This document shows, piece after piece, positions 34,797-41,985 of a stretch of DNA of 64,000 bases. The notes below the pieces were generated by a model. That model was not told where the DNA came from, searched no databases, and saw only the letters and a list, made by a program, of their open reading frames with translations. The first letter of the stretch is position 1. Each line of letters begins with the position of its first letter. The position numbers were made by a program, and so were the translations under genes. The DNA comes from Croceivirga sp009797885 (GTDB taxonomy: Bacteria > Bacteroidota > Bacteroidia > Flavobacteriales > Flavobacteriaceae), in the NCBI GenBank assembly GCA_045866215.1, contig AP035880.1:4960001-5024000 (forward strand). Reading direction: 5' to 3'.

Positions 34797-35861
34797 TCAT
34801 AATTCGGTCAGTCCAAACTCGGATAGAATGATTTCCCATTCCTGGGTCTCCGCAATTTCCAATATCCGTTGTGAAATAGCCTGTTCCAATGCTACGGCAT
34901 CTTTCTTGATTCCAAAGGCATAAAACTGCACATCAAACTTGAGGGGTAATAGTTCCAATTGTTTTAAGTCGGCATCTTTCTTAATGCGGTATTGCAGGAT
35001 GGGTTCGTCATAAATAAAAGCATCCAATTGATGGTTCTTTAGGGCTTTTAGACCGGGGACCACCCCTTCAAACTCCTCAACATCCTTAAAAAAATGGACT
35101 TTTAAAAAATCCCTGGCCTCGGAACCTTTTATAGTGCCTACCTTTCGTTCTTTAAATGCATTAAAACTATCATTACTGTTTGCAAGTTGATCGACCGTGA
35201 GACTGGAGGCAATACTTGCCGTTAACCCGGAAACAAAGAGCAATCCACTGAGCATTAGCCCCATTGCTGCAATTTTACCCCCTCTTGTCCTTGGGGATTT
35301 ATCGCCATACCCTACTGTGGTCAAGGTAACGGCGGACCACCACAGTCCATCCCAAACCCCTTTATGGTTTTTACGGAACTCCGGATTTCCCCTACGTTCA
35401 AAAAACCATGCCAGTGTACCAAAAAACAGTAATATAATGAGCAATAGCAAAAACCCTTTAAGGAAATTCAACTTAAAGAACGAAGCAATAAACTGTCGCA
35501 GTTTTTGAAAAGAGGATTCTTGTGCCACTGCAACGGAAGAATGTGAGGCAAAAAACGAATGTGTAAATTCCATATCCTTACTTCTATGGCCCGTAATGGT
35601 CAAAGGATTGATGGACACATCCACATCACCCCGTTTAAGGGCATCCAACATGTCGGAGAAATTCATTTGCTTCAGCTCGTATTCCAGTTCCAGGTCGTTT
35701 GCCACCTGCCTCCAAAGCCAAACATTTATTCCCTCCAACAAGCCATCTTCCTGAATGATAAATGGCGCTGCGGGTGCATAGGCCACCACCAAGGTATCCT
35801 TGGGGGTCTGCCCCATTAAAAACTGAACGGTTATAAAGAACAGAAGTAATGGTTTGGTCAT
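34797..35861 (-). CDS. GluR0-like ligand-gated potassium channel (prokaryotic ionotropic glutamate receptor type)
   Basis: 354 residues. Signal peptide (MTKPLLLFFITVQFLMGQ) and first half of a periplasmic-binding-like ligand domain (about 22-115, with 'SINPLTITGHRSKDMEFTHSF', whose Arg is the usual carboxylate clamp). Next come TM1 (about 133-153), a pore loop with the K+ selectivity filter TLTTVGYGDKSP (about 178-189) and TM2 (about 194-215). The second half of the ligand domain (about 216-354, 'KVGTIKGSEARDFL', 'AFIYDEPILQYRI') completes it. This S1-TM-P-TM-S2 order is that of GluR0. Probably an inner-membrane channel gated by a periplasmic amino acid. Confidence 0.9.
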   Translation of the reverse strand: MTKPLLLFFITVQFLMGQTPKDTLVVAYAPAAPFIIQEDGLLEGINVWLWRQVANDLELEYELKQMNFSDMLDALKRGDVDVSINPLTITGHRSKDMEFTHSFFASHSSVAVAQESSFQKLRQFIASFFKLNFLKGFLLLLIILLFFGTLAWFFERRGNPEFRKNHKGVWDGLWWSAVTLTTVGYGDKSPRTRGGKIAAMGLMLSGLLFVSGLTASIASSLTVDQLANSNDSFNAFKERKVGTIKGSEARDFLKVHFFKDVEEFEGVVPGLKALKNHQLDAFIYDEPILQYRIKKDADLKQLELLPLKFDVQFYAFGIKKDAVALEQAISQRILEIAETQEWEIILSEFGLTEL

Positions 35862-36005
35862 ACGCTTGACTGGTATTTCAATTTAAATATACATCGATTC
35901 GTCTTCACCAATAAAAATTTTGAACAATTTGGGGTACAATGACCTATATCATTGTTAATAAAAGAAGTTCCCCATAGCTTCGTACCCGATTTAAATATAA
36001 TCAAT

Positions 36006-36449
36006 ATGGTAGCTAGAACTAAATCACTGATTGCAATTGCCTTACTGACTTGCTGCATGGTGTATGCACAAAAGGGTTTTGAAAAGGAAATAGGGTTCGA
36101 TGACGATCCAATTCCAATAGAATTGATCGAATTGAACGGTGTAGTGAGTAGTGTTTATGAAGCTTCTTGTGATTTTACCTATGGAAAATCCGAAACCGAA
36201 CTTCATCTTTTGGTCTTAACCGATGAAGAACAAGAAGTACATGTCCATTTGGGACCAGTTTGGGCCACCTCCATCTGGACTGATGGAATAGAAGGACATG
36301 TCGTTAGCCTTATTGTTTTCCCCATAGAGCATCTTCCCCATAACCATTACGTTGCCAAAGAATTACATTGGGACGGCCATAATGCGGAATTTAGGGATGA
36401 ATATTTAAAACCATTTTGGGTAAACGGCTATAACCAAGGAATTTGGTAA
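36006..36449 (+). CDS. Exported protein of unknown function
   Basis: 147 residues from ATG 36006, which starts a signal peptide (MVARTKSLIAIALLTCCMVYAQ); the longer frame from 35952 has no such signal. The mature part is His/Glu rich with 'GVVSSVYEASCDFTYGKSETELHLLVLTDEEQEVHVHLGP' and 'PHNHYVAKELHWDGHNAEFRDE'. The spaced histidines could bind a metal, but this is only suggestive. Family not recognised. Divergent from the channel gene. Confidence 0.7.
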   Translation: MVARTKSLIAIALLTCCMVYAQKGFEKEIGFDDDPIPIELIELNGVVSSVYEASCDFTYGKSETELHLLVLTDEEQEVHVHLGPVWATSIWTDGIEGHVVSLIVFPIEHLPHNHYVAKELHWDGHNAEFRDEYLKPFWVNGYNQGIW

Positions 36450-36558
36450 AATCCAGGCAGGTAGTACAGGAACGTTAGGACTTTCGGTTAAAATCATTTT
36501 TACTTGTATTACCTGCTTTTTCCATACCACCACCCGTGATGCATTTTGAATAGCGATA

Positions 36559-36612
36559 GGTATCGAGAATATGGTTACGAAGGTAAAAGTGCTATTTCTC
36601 GATACCGTTTTT
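36559..36612 (+). terminator. Stem-loop after the 36006 gene (possible terminator or dispersed repeat)
   Basis: GGTATCGAGAA (36559-36569) and TTCTCGATACC (36596-36606) are perfect 11-bp inverted arms with a 26-nt loop, followed by GTTTTT. The TTCTCGATAC arm resembles the flavobacterial dispersed repeat also seen at 38896. Confidence 0.5.
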
Positions 36613-36677
36613 ATGGGCACGCCTCAAAAACTGCTCAAATTGAGAAGCCTTTAGCAAAGCCATTTCGGATACTTCCA

Positions 36678-37430
36678 CTAGTTTTTAAGCTGTCTCTTTA
36701 ATTCTTCCATCGATTCCTGCAATTGTTTGAGCAGGCCGTGATTGCTTGTGGGGTTCAAATCAAAGGTAAGTTTGCTACTGACTTCCCAAATCTCCTGGAT
36801 GTGAAAGGGTTTAATATCATAAGGTGGATAATTTTCATTGGTGGATACCAGGGTAATGTTATTGGAGTTCGGTCGCTTTTCAATCTTTTTGACCATAATG
36901 GAATCTTGAAGCACCACCACGTACATTTTATTGGGACTTACGTGATCTATATGTTCTATGGCCCGGGCCATCACCCAATCGTTGGGATACAGATTGGGGA
37001 GCATACTGTCCCCTTCCACCTGAAAACCGCGATAGGTGGCATTGCGAAACTCTGGTATGGGGAGATCAAAAGCGGGTAGTTGTTTGTACCAACTGGTGTC
37101 CGCAATGTTTTGGGGATAGCCTGCCGCAGCCTTGGCATTGACCAAAACCATGTTTTCATTATCCTCGCTGTCTACGGTCACTACTTTGGGAATGACACTG
37201 GTTTTGGCAGTATCCAGATGTTTGGCATCACTCTCCCCAAACAGCCACAACGGATTTATTTTAAACTGTCGCAACAATTCCGATACCACCTTACCGGACA
37301 ATTTGGTCTTTCCCCGTTCAATATCCGCGGTCGTATTGGAAACTCCCAATAACCTGGCAAATTCTGCCTGGGTATAGCCCAAATCCCTTCGTATTTCAGA
37401 AAACCGCTTCAGTGTCAATTCATTTTCCAT
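36678..37430 (-). CDS. XRE-family transcriptional repressor with S24 (LexA/CI-like) peptidase domain
   Basis: 250 residues from ATG 37430. Residues about 7-62 form an XRE helix-turn-helix (IRRDLGYTQAEFARLLGVSNTTADIERGK). The C-terminal half is an S24 autopeptidase with probable cleavage site AAAG at Ala103-Gly104, catalytic Ser142 in VEGDSMLPNLYPND and catalytic Lys181 in VLQDSIMVKKIEKR. This layout is that of phage CI/LexA-like repressors that self-cleave on RecA activation. Divergent from a DNA repair cluster across four identical palindromes (37448-37526). A -7/-33 pair (37434-37462) makes it autoregulated by position. No phage genes accompany it. Confidence 0.9.
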   Translation of the reverse strand: MENELTLKRFSEIRRDLGYTQAEFARLLGVSNTTADIERGKTKLSGKVVSELLRQFKINPLWLFGESDAKHLDTAKTSVIPKVVTVDSEDNENMVLVNAKAAAGYPQNIADTSWYKQLPAFDLPIPEFRNATYRGFQVEGDSMLPNLYPNDWVMARAIEHIDHVSPNKMYVVVLQDSIMVKKIEKRPNSNNITLVSTNENYPPYDIKPFHIQEIWEVSSKLTFDLNPTSNHGLLKQLQESMEELKRQLKN

Positions 37431-37433
37431 ACC

Positions 37434-37462
37434 CAAATATAGTGTATTTGGAATATTTCCAA
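37434..37462 (-). promoter_or_regulatory. Promoter of the S24 repressor gene
   Basis: Minus strand TTG (37460-37462), an 18-bp spacer, TATATTTG (37434-37441); a full consensus match 3 bp from the ATG side (ATG at 37428-37430). The -33 and most of the spacer lie inside operator copy 1 (37448-37462). Confidence 0.8.
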
Positions 37463-37526
37463 AAATATTTTTGGACTATTTCCATATTTAGGAATATTTC
37501 CATACTTTTGATTGGAATATTTCCAA
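37448..37526. promoter_or_regulatory. Four-copy operator array between repressor and DNA repair genes
   Basis: Four 15-bp palindromes of form TTGGAA-TAT-TTCCAA: copy 1 37448-37462 (perfect), copy 2 37471-37485 (TTGGAC...TTCCAT), copy 3 37489-37503 (TAGGAA...TTCCAT), copy 4 37512-37526 (perfect). The core TAT-TTCCA is invariant. Centre spacings are 23, 18 and 23 bp, symmetric about 37487. Copies 1 and 2 also form a larger palindrome, CCAAAAATATTTTTGG (37459-37474). Copy 1 covers the repressor -33; copies 2-4 flank the repair-gene -7. Confidence 0.85.
37503..37510 (+). promoter_or_regulatory. Promoter -7 element of the DNA repair cluster
   Basis: TACTTTTG, an exact TANNTTTG match, squeezed between operator copies 3 and 4 and 20 bp before ATG 37531. 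Copy 4 would cover the transcription start. Confidence 0.7.
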
Positions 37527-37530
37527 GTAG

Positions 37531-38796
37531 ATGAACTTTGAACGTATTAAAGAGAAACTGAACATTTTGGCGGATGCTGCCAAATATGACGTTTCCTGTG
37601 CCAGTAGCGGAAGTACCAGGACCAATAAAAACAAAGGTCTTGGCAACGCTACCCGTATGGGAATCTGCCATAGTTATACGGAAGATGGTCGTTGTGTTTC
37701 CCTTTTAAAAATATTGCTGACCAATCACTGCATTTATGATTGTGCCTATTGTGTGTCCCGCAGGAGCAACGATATTAAAAGAGCTGGTTTTAAGATTCAG
37801 GAAGTAGTGGATTTGACCATCAACTTCTATCGCAGGAACTATATCGAAGGGCTTTTTTTAAGTTCCGGAATCTTTAAAAGTCCCGACCATACCATGGAAC
37901 GTTTGGTCCGTGTGGCCAAAAAATTGCGGGAAGAGGAGAATTTCAATGGCTACATCCATTTAAAATCCATTCCGGGATGTAGTGACGAATTGATGTACGA
38001 GGCCGGGTTGTATGCGGACCGATTGTCGGTCAACATAGAAATCCCCACCATTTCCGGCCTTAAATTATTGGCCCCGGAAAAGGAGCATCAAGACTTTACC
38101 AAGCCCATGCGCAAAGTGAAAAATGAAATCGTCCGGTACCATAATGAACGAAAGCTTATCCGAAGTACCCCAAAATATGCCCCCGCAGGGCAAAGCACAC
38201 AAATGATCGTAGGTGCAACTGGGGAGACCGATAAGGATATTATGTATTCCGCTACCTATTATTATAAGACCTACAGTATGAAACGGGTCTATTATTCGGG
38301 TTATGTCCCGGTCTTGGAAGATAGTCGTTTGCCTTCCCTAACAGCCAAAGTACCCATGCTACGGGAGAATAGACTGTATCAAACGGATTGGTTGTTGCGG
38401 TTCTATGGGTTTGCCGTAAATGAACTATTGAACAATGCCCATCCCAATTTGGATGTGGATGTGGACCCCAAGCTTTCCTGGGCCTTGCGGAATTTACATC
38501 ATTTTCCCGTGGACATCAACAAGGCGGACAAGCGAATGCTGGCCCGGGTACCGGGGTTGGGGATGCAATCCGTTGGGAAAATTTTGAGTGCTAGACGATT
38601 TCGAAAATTGAACTGGGACCATCTCAAAAAAATGGGAGTGGCCCTCAACCGTGCCAAGTATTTTATGGTGTGTGATTCCCGCCATTGGGAACGCCGTGAT
38701 TTGGATGCGGATAAAATCAAAGGACTGATTTTGCAGAACTCGTCCGGGAAGTTTAGAAATCAGTACAGTCAACAATTGTCATTGTTTAACCAATGA
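37531..38796 (+). CDS. Radical SAM putative DNA modification/repair protein (TIGR03916 type)
   Basis: 421 residues. The radical SAM cluster motif is seen as CIYDCAYC (Cys67, 71, 74), preceded by 'MGICHSYTEDGRCVSLLKILLTN'. The C-terminal part carries a helix-hairpin-helix DNA-binding motif (DINKADKRMLARVPGLGMQSVGKIL, about 327-351). This is the architecture of the 'putative DNA modification/repair radical SAM protein' family, usually next to the DUF4130/TIGR03915 family, which is the case here. Chemistry unknown; the spore photoproduct lyase precedent makes radical repair of a DNA lesion plausible. Controlled by the operator array. Confidence 0.92.
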   Translation: MNFERIKEKLNILADAAKYDVSCASSGSTRTNKNKGLGNATRMGICHSYTEDGRCVSLLKILLTNHCIYDCAYCVSRRSNDIKRAGFKIQEVVDLTINFYRRNYIEGLFLSSGIFKSPDHTMERLVRVAKKLREEENFNGYIHLKSIPGCSDELMYEAGLYADRLSVNIEIPTISGLKLLAPEKEHQDFTKPMRKVKNEIVRYHNERKLIRSTPKYAPAGQSTQMIVGATGETDKDIMYSATYYYKTYSMKRVYYSGYVPVLEDSRLPSLTAKVPMLRENRLYQTDWLLRFYGFAVNELLNNAHPNLDVDVDPKLSWALRNLHHFPVDINKADKRMLARVPGLGMQSVGKILSARRFRKLNWDHLKKMGVALNRAKYFMVCDSRHWERRDLDADKIKGLILQNSSGKFRNQYSQQLSLFNQ

Positions 38797-39486
38797 TTGG
38801 AAAATTCGTCAATTCGATTGATTTTATTGGAGTTGAGCGTAGTGAAACTCAGAAAATAGTATGGAGAATGGAATTTTTAAAACATATGCCCGCTTGTTCT
38901 CGATACAATTCCAACAAGTTGGAACCACTCGAACTGACACGGAAAGTCAAGAAACAAGGATATCATGGAAAGAACACTAAGGAAACCGAACTATTTGGAA
39001 CGCAAGCGCCAGGCCATTTTGGACATGGGCTATACGTATGTCAGATTTCGAAGTAGGGCGAAAAAGTCGCTGCGAACACTTAAAAAAATCATGCAAAACA
39101 ATATAGGTCATTTTGAATGTCATGTTGAGCGCAATTGAAACGGATATGGGAAATCCAGGTTCCTGCCTTCCCTTCAACAGGCTCGTAGCGACAAGCTGAA
39201 ATGATAACATCAAAAAACAAAATATCATGAAAAACTCGTTACTGGTACCAATTTTTTCCTTCTTCCGCAGTATAAGAAGCCATTTCCGTAAAGAATTCCT
39301 GAAGCCTTGGAAGGAATTTAGGAAGTGGGTTCAGGTTTTTGCCGACAAAGCAAAAAATACCTCGGAAGAAGTGCCTTTTCTTTTGGTTCGTTTTCTTTGG
39401 GCAAGCAAAGAAAATGAACAAGAAGCTTATCTCCATGTAGTTCTTTGTCGCACTGTCACAAATAAAGCATCAAAAAACAAAATATC
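38797..39486 (+). other. 690-bp spacer inside the repair cluster with dispersed repeats
   Basis: Between the radical SAM gene and its partner, which are normally adjacent. It contains the flavobacterial repeat 'GTTGAGCG...GAAACTC' (about 38832-38850), 'TTCTCGATAC' with the hairpin TTCCAAC-AA-GTTGGAA (38896-38940), a second 'GTTGAGCG...GAAAC' (about 39123-39141), one possible small gene (38965-39138), and the direct-repeat-bounded segment 39208-39495. An 87-residue open frame at 39227-39490 is made of repeat sequence and is not called. Confidence 0.6.
38965..39138 (+). CDS. Possible small basic protein (57 aa)
   Basis: ATG 38965 to TGA 39136-39138. The product is strongly basic and composition looks protein-like (MERTLRKPNYLERKRQAIL..., then YTYVRFRSRAKKSLRTLKK). 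The last 12 codons fall within a dispersed repeat, so the natural end may have been lost. I recognise no family. It could be a small DNA-binding protein, a gene remnant or chance. Confidence 0.3.
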   Translation: MERTLRKPNYLERKRQAILDMGYTYVRFRSRAKKSLRTLKKIMQNNIGHFECHVERN

Positions 39487-39495
39487 ATGAAAAAC
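39208..39495. repeat. 28-bp direct repeats bracketing a 232-bp hairpin-containing insert at a gene start
   Basis: The 28 bases at 39208-39235 recur identically at 39468-39495 (offset 260). They comprise the leader and first codons (ATGAAAAAC) of the DUF4130 gene. Between them is a unique segment with an inverted repeat, GTTCGTTTTCTTTG (39386-39399) / CAAAGAAAATGAAC (39406-39419), loop GGCAAG, one mismatch. This hairpin resembles a dispersed flavobacterial element. The arrangement suggests an insertion with a long target duplication, or a tandem duplication that then diverged. Confidence 0.75.
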
Positions 39496-40293
39496 GCAAC
39501 AATGGATTCCCAACTACAAGGGAATGACAAAAAAACCACACTCATTTATGATGGGAGTTTCAACGGCTTTCTTACCGCTGTCTTCATTGCCTTTGAAGAA
39601 AAATTAAACGTGGCGGACATTCAAAAGAACGGTCAGGCCCAAAATGGACTGTTTTCCGAGAACGAAACCATTTTTACCCATGTGGATAAGGCCAAACGGG
39701 TGTGGAATGGGGTCCGTGCCAAAAGCTATAATGCCATTAGCAACATTTACTTTGCTTTTTTAAGTGAAACCGAAGGTGTGGAACGGCTTCTTTTTGAATA
39801 CATCCAAAAATTGATGGCCCAGAAGGGAAAACAGGCCGATTTTTCCGATGGGACCGTTCTGTACATTTCACAGTTGGCCAGAAAAGTAGGACGTGAAAAA
39901 CACCGTATGGAAGCCTTTGTCCGTTTTCAGTTGACCAAGGACAATATTTATTTTGCCAATATAGAACCGGACTTTGATGTATTGCCGCTGATCTCCAAAC
40001 ATTTTCGAAATCGGTATGCCGACCAGCAATGGCTGATTTATGACGTCAAACGTCGCTATGGGATTTTTTATAATTTGGAAGGAGTAGAAATCGTTTCCTT
40101 AAACCTGGACAAAATCCATTTTAACCGTACCCGAAAAAGCAAGGCCTTTACGGATGGGGAATACGAATATCAAGACCTTTGGAATAATTATTTTAAAAGC
40201 ACCCACATCAAATCGCGTATCAATAGAAAATTGCATACACAACATATCCCTAAACGCTATTGGAAGTACCTCTCTGAGAAAAAGGCAGTTTAG
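39487..40293 (+). CDS. DUF4130 putative DNA metabolism protein (TIGR03915 type)
   Basis: 268 residues. 'TLIYDGSFNGFLTAVFIAFEEKL' at the N-terminus is the family start. The middle has 'FADGTVLYISQLARKVGREKHRMEAFVRFQLTKDNIYFANIEPDFDVLPLI'-like sequence and 'HFRNRYADQQWLIYDVKRRYGIFYN', typical of DUF4130. The family is a partner of the radical SAM protein upstream and is thought to be glycosylase-like, but no activity is proven. Its start ATG lies in the second copy of the 28-bp direct repeat, so its natural leader was retained by the insertion. Confidence 0.92.
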   Translation: MKNATMDSQLQGNDKKTTLIYDGSFNGFLTAVFIAFEEKLNVADIQKNGQAQNGLFSENETIFTHVDKAKRVWNGVRAKSYNAISNIYFAFLSETEGVERLLFEYIQKLMAQKGKQADFSDGTVLYISQLARKVGREKHRMEAFVRFQLTKDNIYFANIEPDFDVLPLISKHFRNRYADQQWLIYDVKRRYGIFYNLEGVEIVSLNLDKIHFNRTRKSKAFTDGEYEYQDLWNNYFKSTHIKSRINRKLHTQHIPKRYWKYLSEKKAV

Positions 40294-40346
40294 ATTTTTC
40301 GACGCCTCCATTAGTGTATAGGACCCTTATGAAAGTAAATTAGTGT

Positions 40347-40395
40347 GCCCTGAGCGACTTGTACTGAGCTTGTCAAAGTAAGTCGAAGGGTGAGG
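40347..40395. repeat. Dispersed flavobacterial intergenic repeat
   Basis: The segment begins CCCTGAGCGACTTGTACTGA and continues with GCTTGTCAAAGTAAGTCGAAGGG. It contains the TGAGC...GTCGAAGGG motif pair that recurs between genes in many flavobacterial genomes. It separates the DUF4130 and AlkD-like genes. Confidence 0.55.
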
Positions 40396-40416
40396 AAAAA
40401 ACTAGCAATCTAAAAA

Positions 40417-41190
40417 GTGGCTTATAAACAACTCAAATTATGGTTTGACCGGGACTTGGCGGTACTATTGGCCGACAAACTGCTAAGCAATGGAGTTCAA
40501 TTTGATAAAGATGCTTTTGTCCATATCGCTACCCAAGGGCTGGATGATCTGGAACTCAAAGGTCGCGTGGAGTATATCGCGGATGCGTTGTACCAGCATC
40601 TGCCCTTTGACTATCAAGAAGCCATTTCAAGACTTGTTGCCATTCTTGGACCGGAAAATGAAAAGGAAACGGGCATGTTCAAGGAGTTTTATTGGGTAAT
40701 GCCCATTGCCAAATATGTGGAGAAGTATGGTTTGGTCAATTTTGATGTTTCCATGCATGCCATTTATGAAATTACCAAACGCAATACCGGGGAATACACC
40801 ATTCGTCCCTTTTTGGAAAAGCGTCCTCAAAAAACCCTAAGCCTGCTGGAGCAATGGGCAAAGGACCCCAACAAACATGTACGGCGATTGGCCAGTGAAG
40901 GGGTACGGCCCCGACTGCCCTGGGCGGGAAAATTGGACCAGTTTATCCAAGATCCCACGCCCATTCTGCCCATTTTGGAAAACCTTAAGGACGACCCCAG
41001 TAAATATGTGCAAAAGTCAGTGGCGAATTGTATCAATGATGTTTTAAAGGACAATCCCAAAGTTGGAAAAACATTAATTGAAAGCTGGGCGACCAATAGT
41101 ACCAAAGAACGTAAGTGGATCATAAAACATGCCCTACGGAATTTGGTAAAGGCCAATGAGGGTTGGGCCGTTAAGATTGTGGCGCGATAG
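40417..41190 (+). CDS. AlkD-like DNA alkylation repair protein (HEAT-repeat glycosylase family)
   Basis: 257 residues with a GTG start (MAYKQLKLWFDRDLAVLLADKLL). Helical repeats are evident, e.g. 'KHVRRLASEGVRPRLPWAGKLDQF', 'SKYVQKSVANCINDVLKDNPKVGKTLIESW' and 'RKWIIKHALRNLVK', the pattern of HEAT-like AlkC/AlkD DNA glycosylases that remove alkylated bases. It follows the DUF4130 gene by 123 bp, through a repeat, on the same strand. It is probably the third gene of the damage-responsive cluster, although a separate promoter cannot be excluded. Confidence 0.85.
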   Translation: MAYKQLKLWFDRDLAVLLADKLLSNGVQFDKDAFVHIATQGLDDLELKGRVEYIADALYQHLPFDYQEAISRLVAILGPENEKETGMFKEFYWVMPIAKYVEKYGLVNFDVSMHAIYEITKRNTGEYTIRPFLEKRPQKTLSLLEQWAKDPNKHVRRLASEGVRPRLPWAGKLDQFIQDPTPILPILENLKDDPSKYVQKSVANCINDVLKDNPKVGKTLIESWATNSTKERKWIIKHALRNLVKANEGWAVKIVAR

Positions 41191-41277
41191 AAAATTGGAT
41201 GTCTTTCCTGTACCAAAGTAGTATTGAAAGTTTCTATCCTGGGAAAAGGTAGGTCAACCGTTTAGACATGACGATAA

Positions 41278-41976
41278 TTAGAGCAAGGATAAGGCCATTT
41301 CAACCATCGTCCGAAACGAAACCTCGCGTTCTTTATGGCTTAATTGTTCCTTGGTCACCAAAGAATCCGAAATGGTCAATAGGGTCAAGGCTTCTATGCC
41401 GTATTTAGCGGCCAAGGTGTAGATACCGGCCGTTTCCATTTCCACACAGAGCACACCATAATCGGCCCATTTTTTGTAATAGTCGGGGTTGTCGTCATAA
41501 AAAATATCCGAGGACAGAATGTTCCCCGCTTTTATGGGAATATTCCATTCCGTGGCATAGCGAATGGCCTTTTGGAACAGTTCAAAGCTGGCCGTTGGTG
41601 CATAATTGGCATGCGGAAATCGTGAAGCATTCACATTGGAATCCGTGGAGGCCGCCATGGCCACCACAATATCATTGAGTTGTACATCAACCTGATAGGA
41701 ACCTGCGGAACCCACACGAATAATCTGCTTTACCCCATATTCTTTGATGAGCTCGTTGCAATACACCAAGGTAGAGGGAATCCCCATTCCACCGCCCTGT
41801 ACCGACACTTTTTTTCCTTCATAAGTTCCCGTATAGCCCAGCATACCGCGAACTTGATTATAGCAAAAGACCTCTTCCAAGAAGGTCTCTGCAATCCATT
41901 TGGCGCGCAACGGATCTCCAGGTAACAATACTGTTGGGGCAATTTCCCCGTCTTTGGCTTCAAGATGTACGGACAT
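41278..41976 (-). CDS. deoD: Purine nucleoside phosphorylase, DeoD type
   Basis: 232 residues, the usual size of the hexameric enzyme. Motifs seen are 'PTVLLPGDPLRAKWIAE', 'GGGMGIPSTLVYCNELI', 'RVGSAGSYQ', the purine/ribose site 'VEMETAGIYTLAAKYG' and 'TISDSLV'. It splits purine nucleosides with phosphate to base and (deoxy)ribose-1-P. Nine bp downstream of deoC, so the two share a transcript and form a deoxyribonucleoside salvage unit. Confidence 0.96.
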   Translation of the reverse strand: MSVHLEAKDGEIAPTVLLPGDPLRAKWIAETFLEEVFCYNQVRGMLGYTGTYEGKKVSVQGGGMGIPSTLVYCNELIKEYGVKQIIRVGSAGSYQVDVQLNDIVVAMAASTDSNVNASRFPHANYAPTASFELFQKAIRYATEWNIPIKAGNILSSDIFYDDNPDYYKKWADYGVLCVEMETAGIYTLAAKYGIEALTLLTISDSLVTKEQLSHKEREVSFRTMVEMALSLL

Positions 41977-41985
41977 AGCGGTTAT

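Noticed and set aside
36678..37430. Prophage inferred from the CI-like S24 repressor
   Set aside because: No integrase, structural or lysis gene lies nearby; the neighbours are DNA repair genes, so a chromosomal LexA-like role fits better.
39227..39490. 87-codon open frame between the 28-bp direct repeats
   Set aside because: Its start is the duplicated start of the DUF4130 gene and most of it is the hairpin element; no protein-like conservation is expected.
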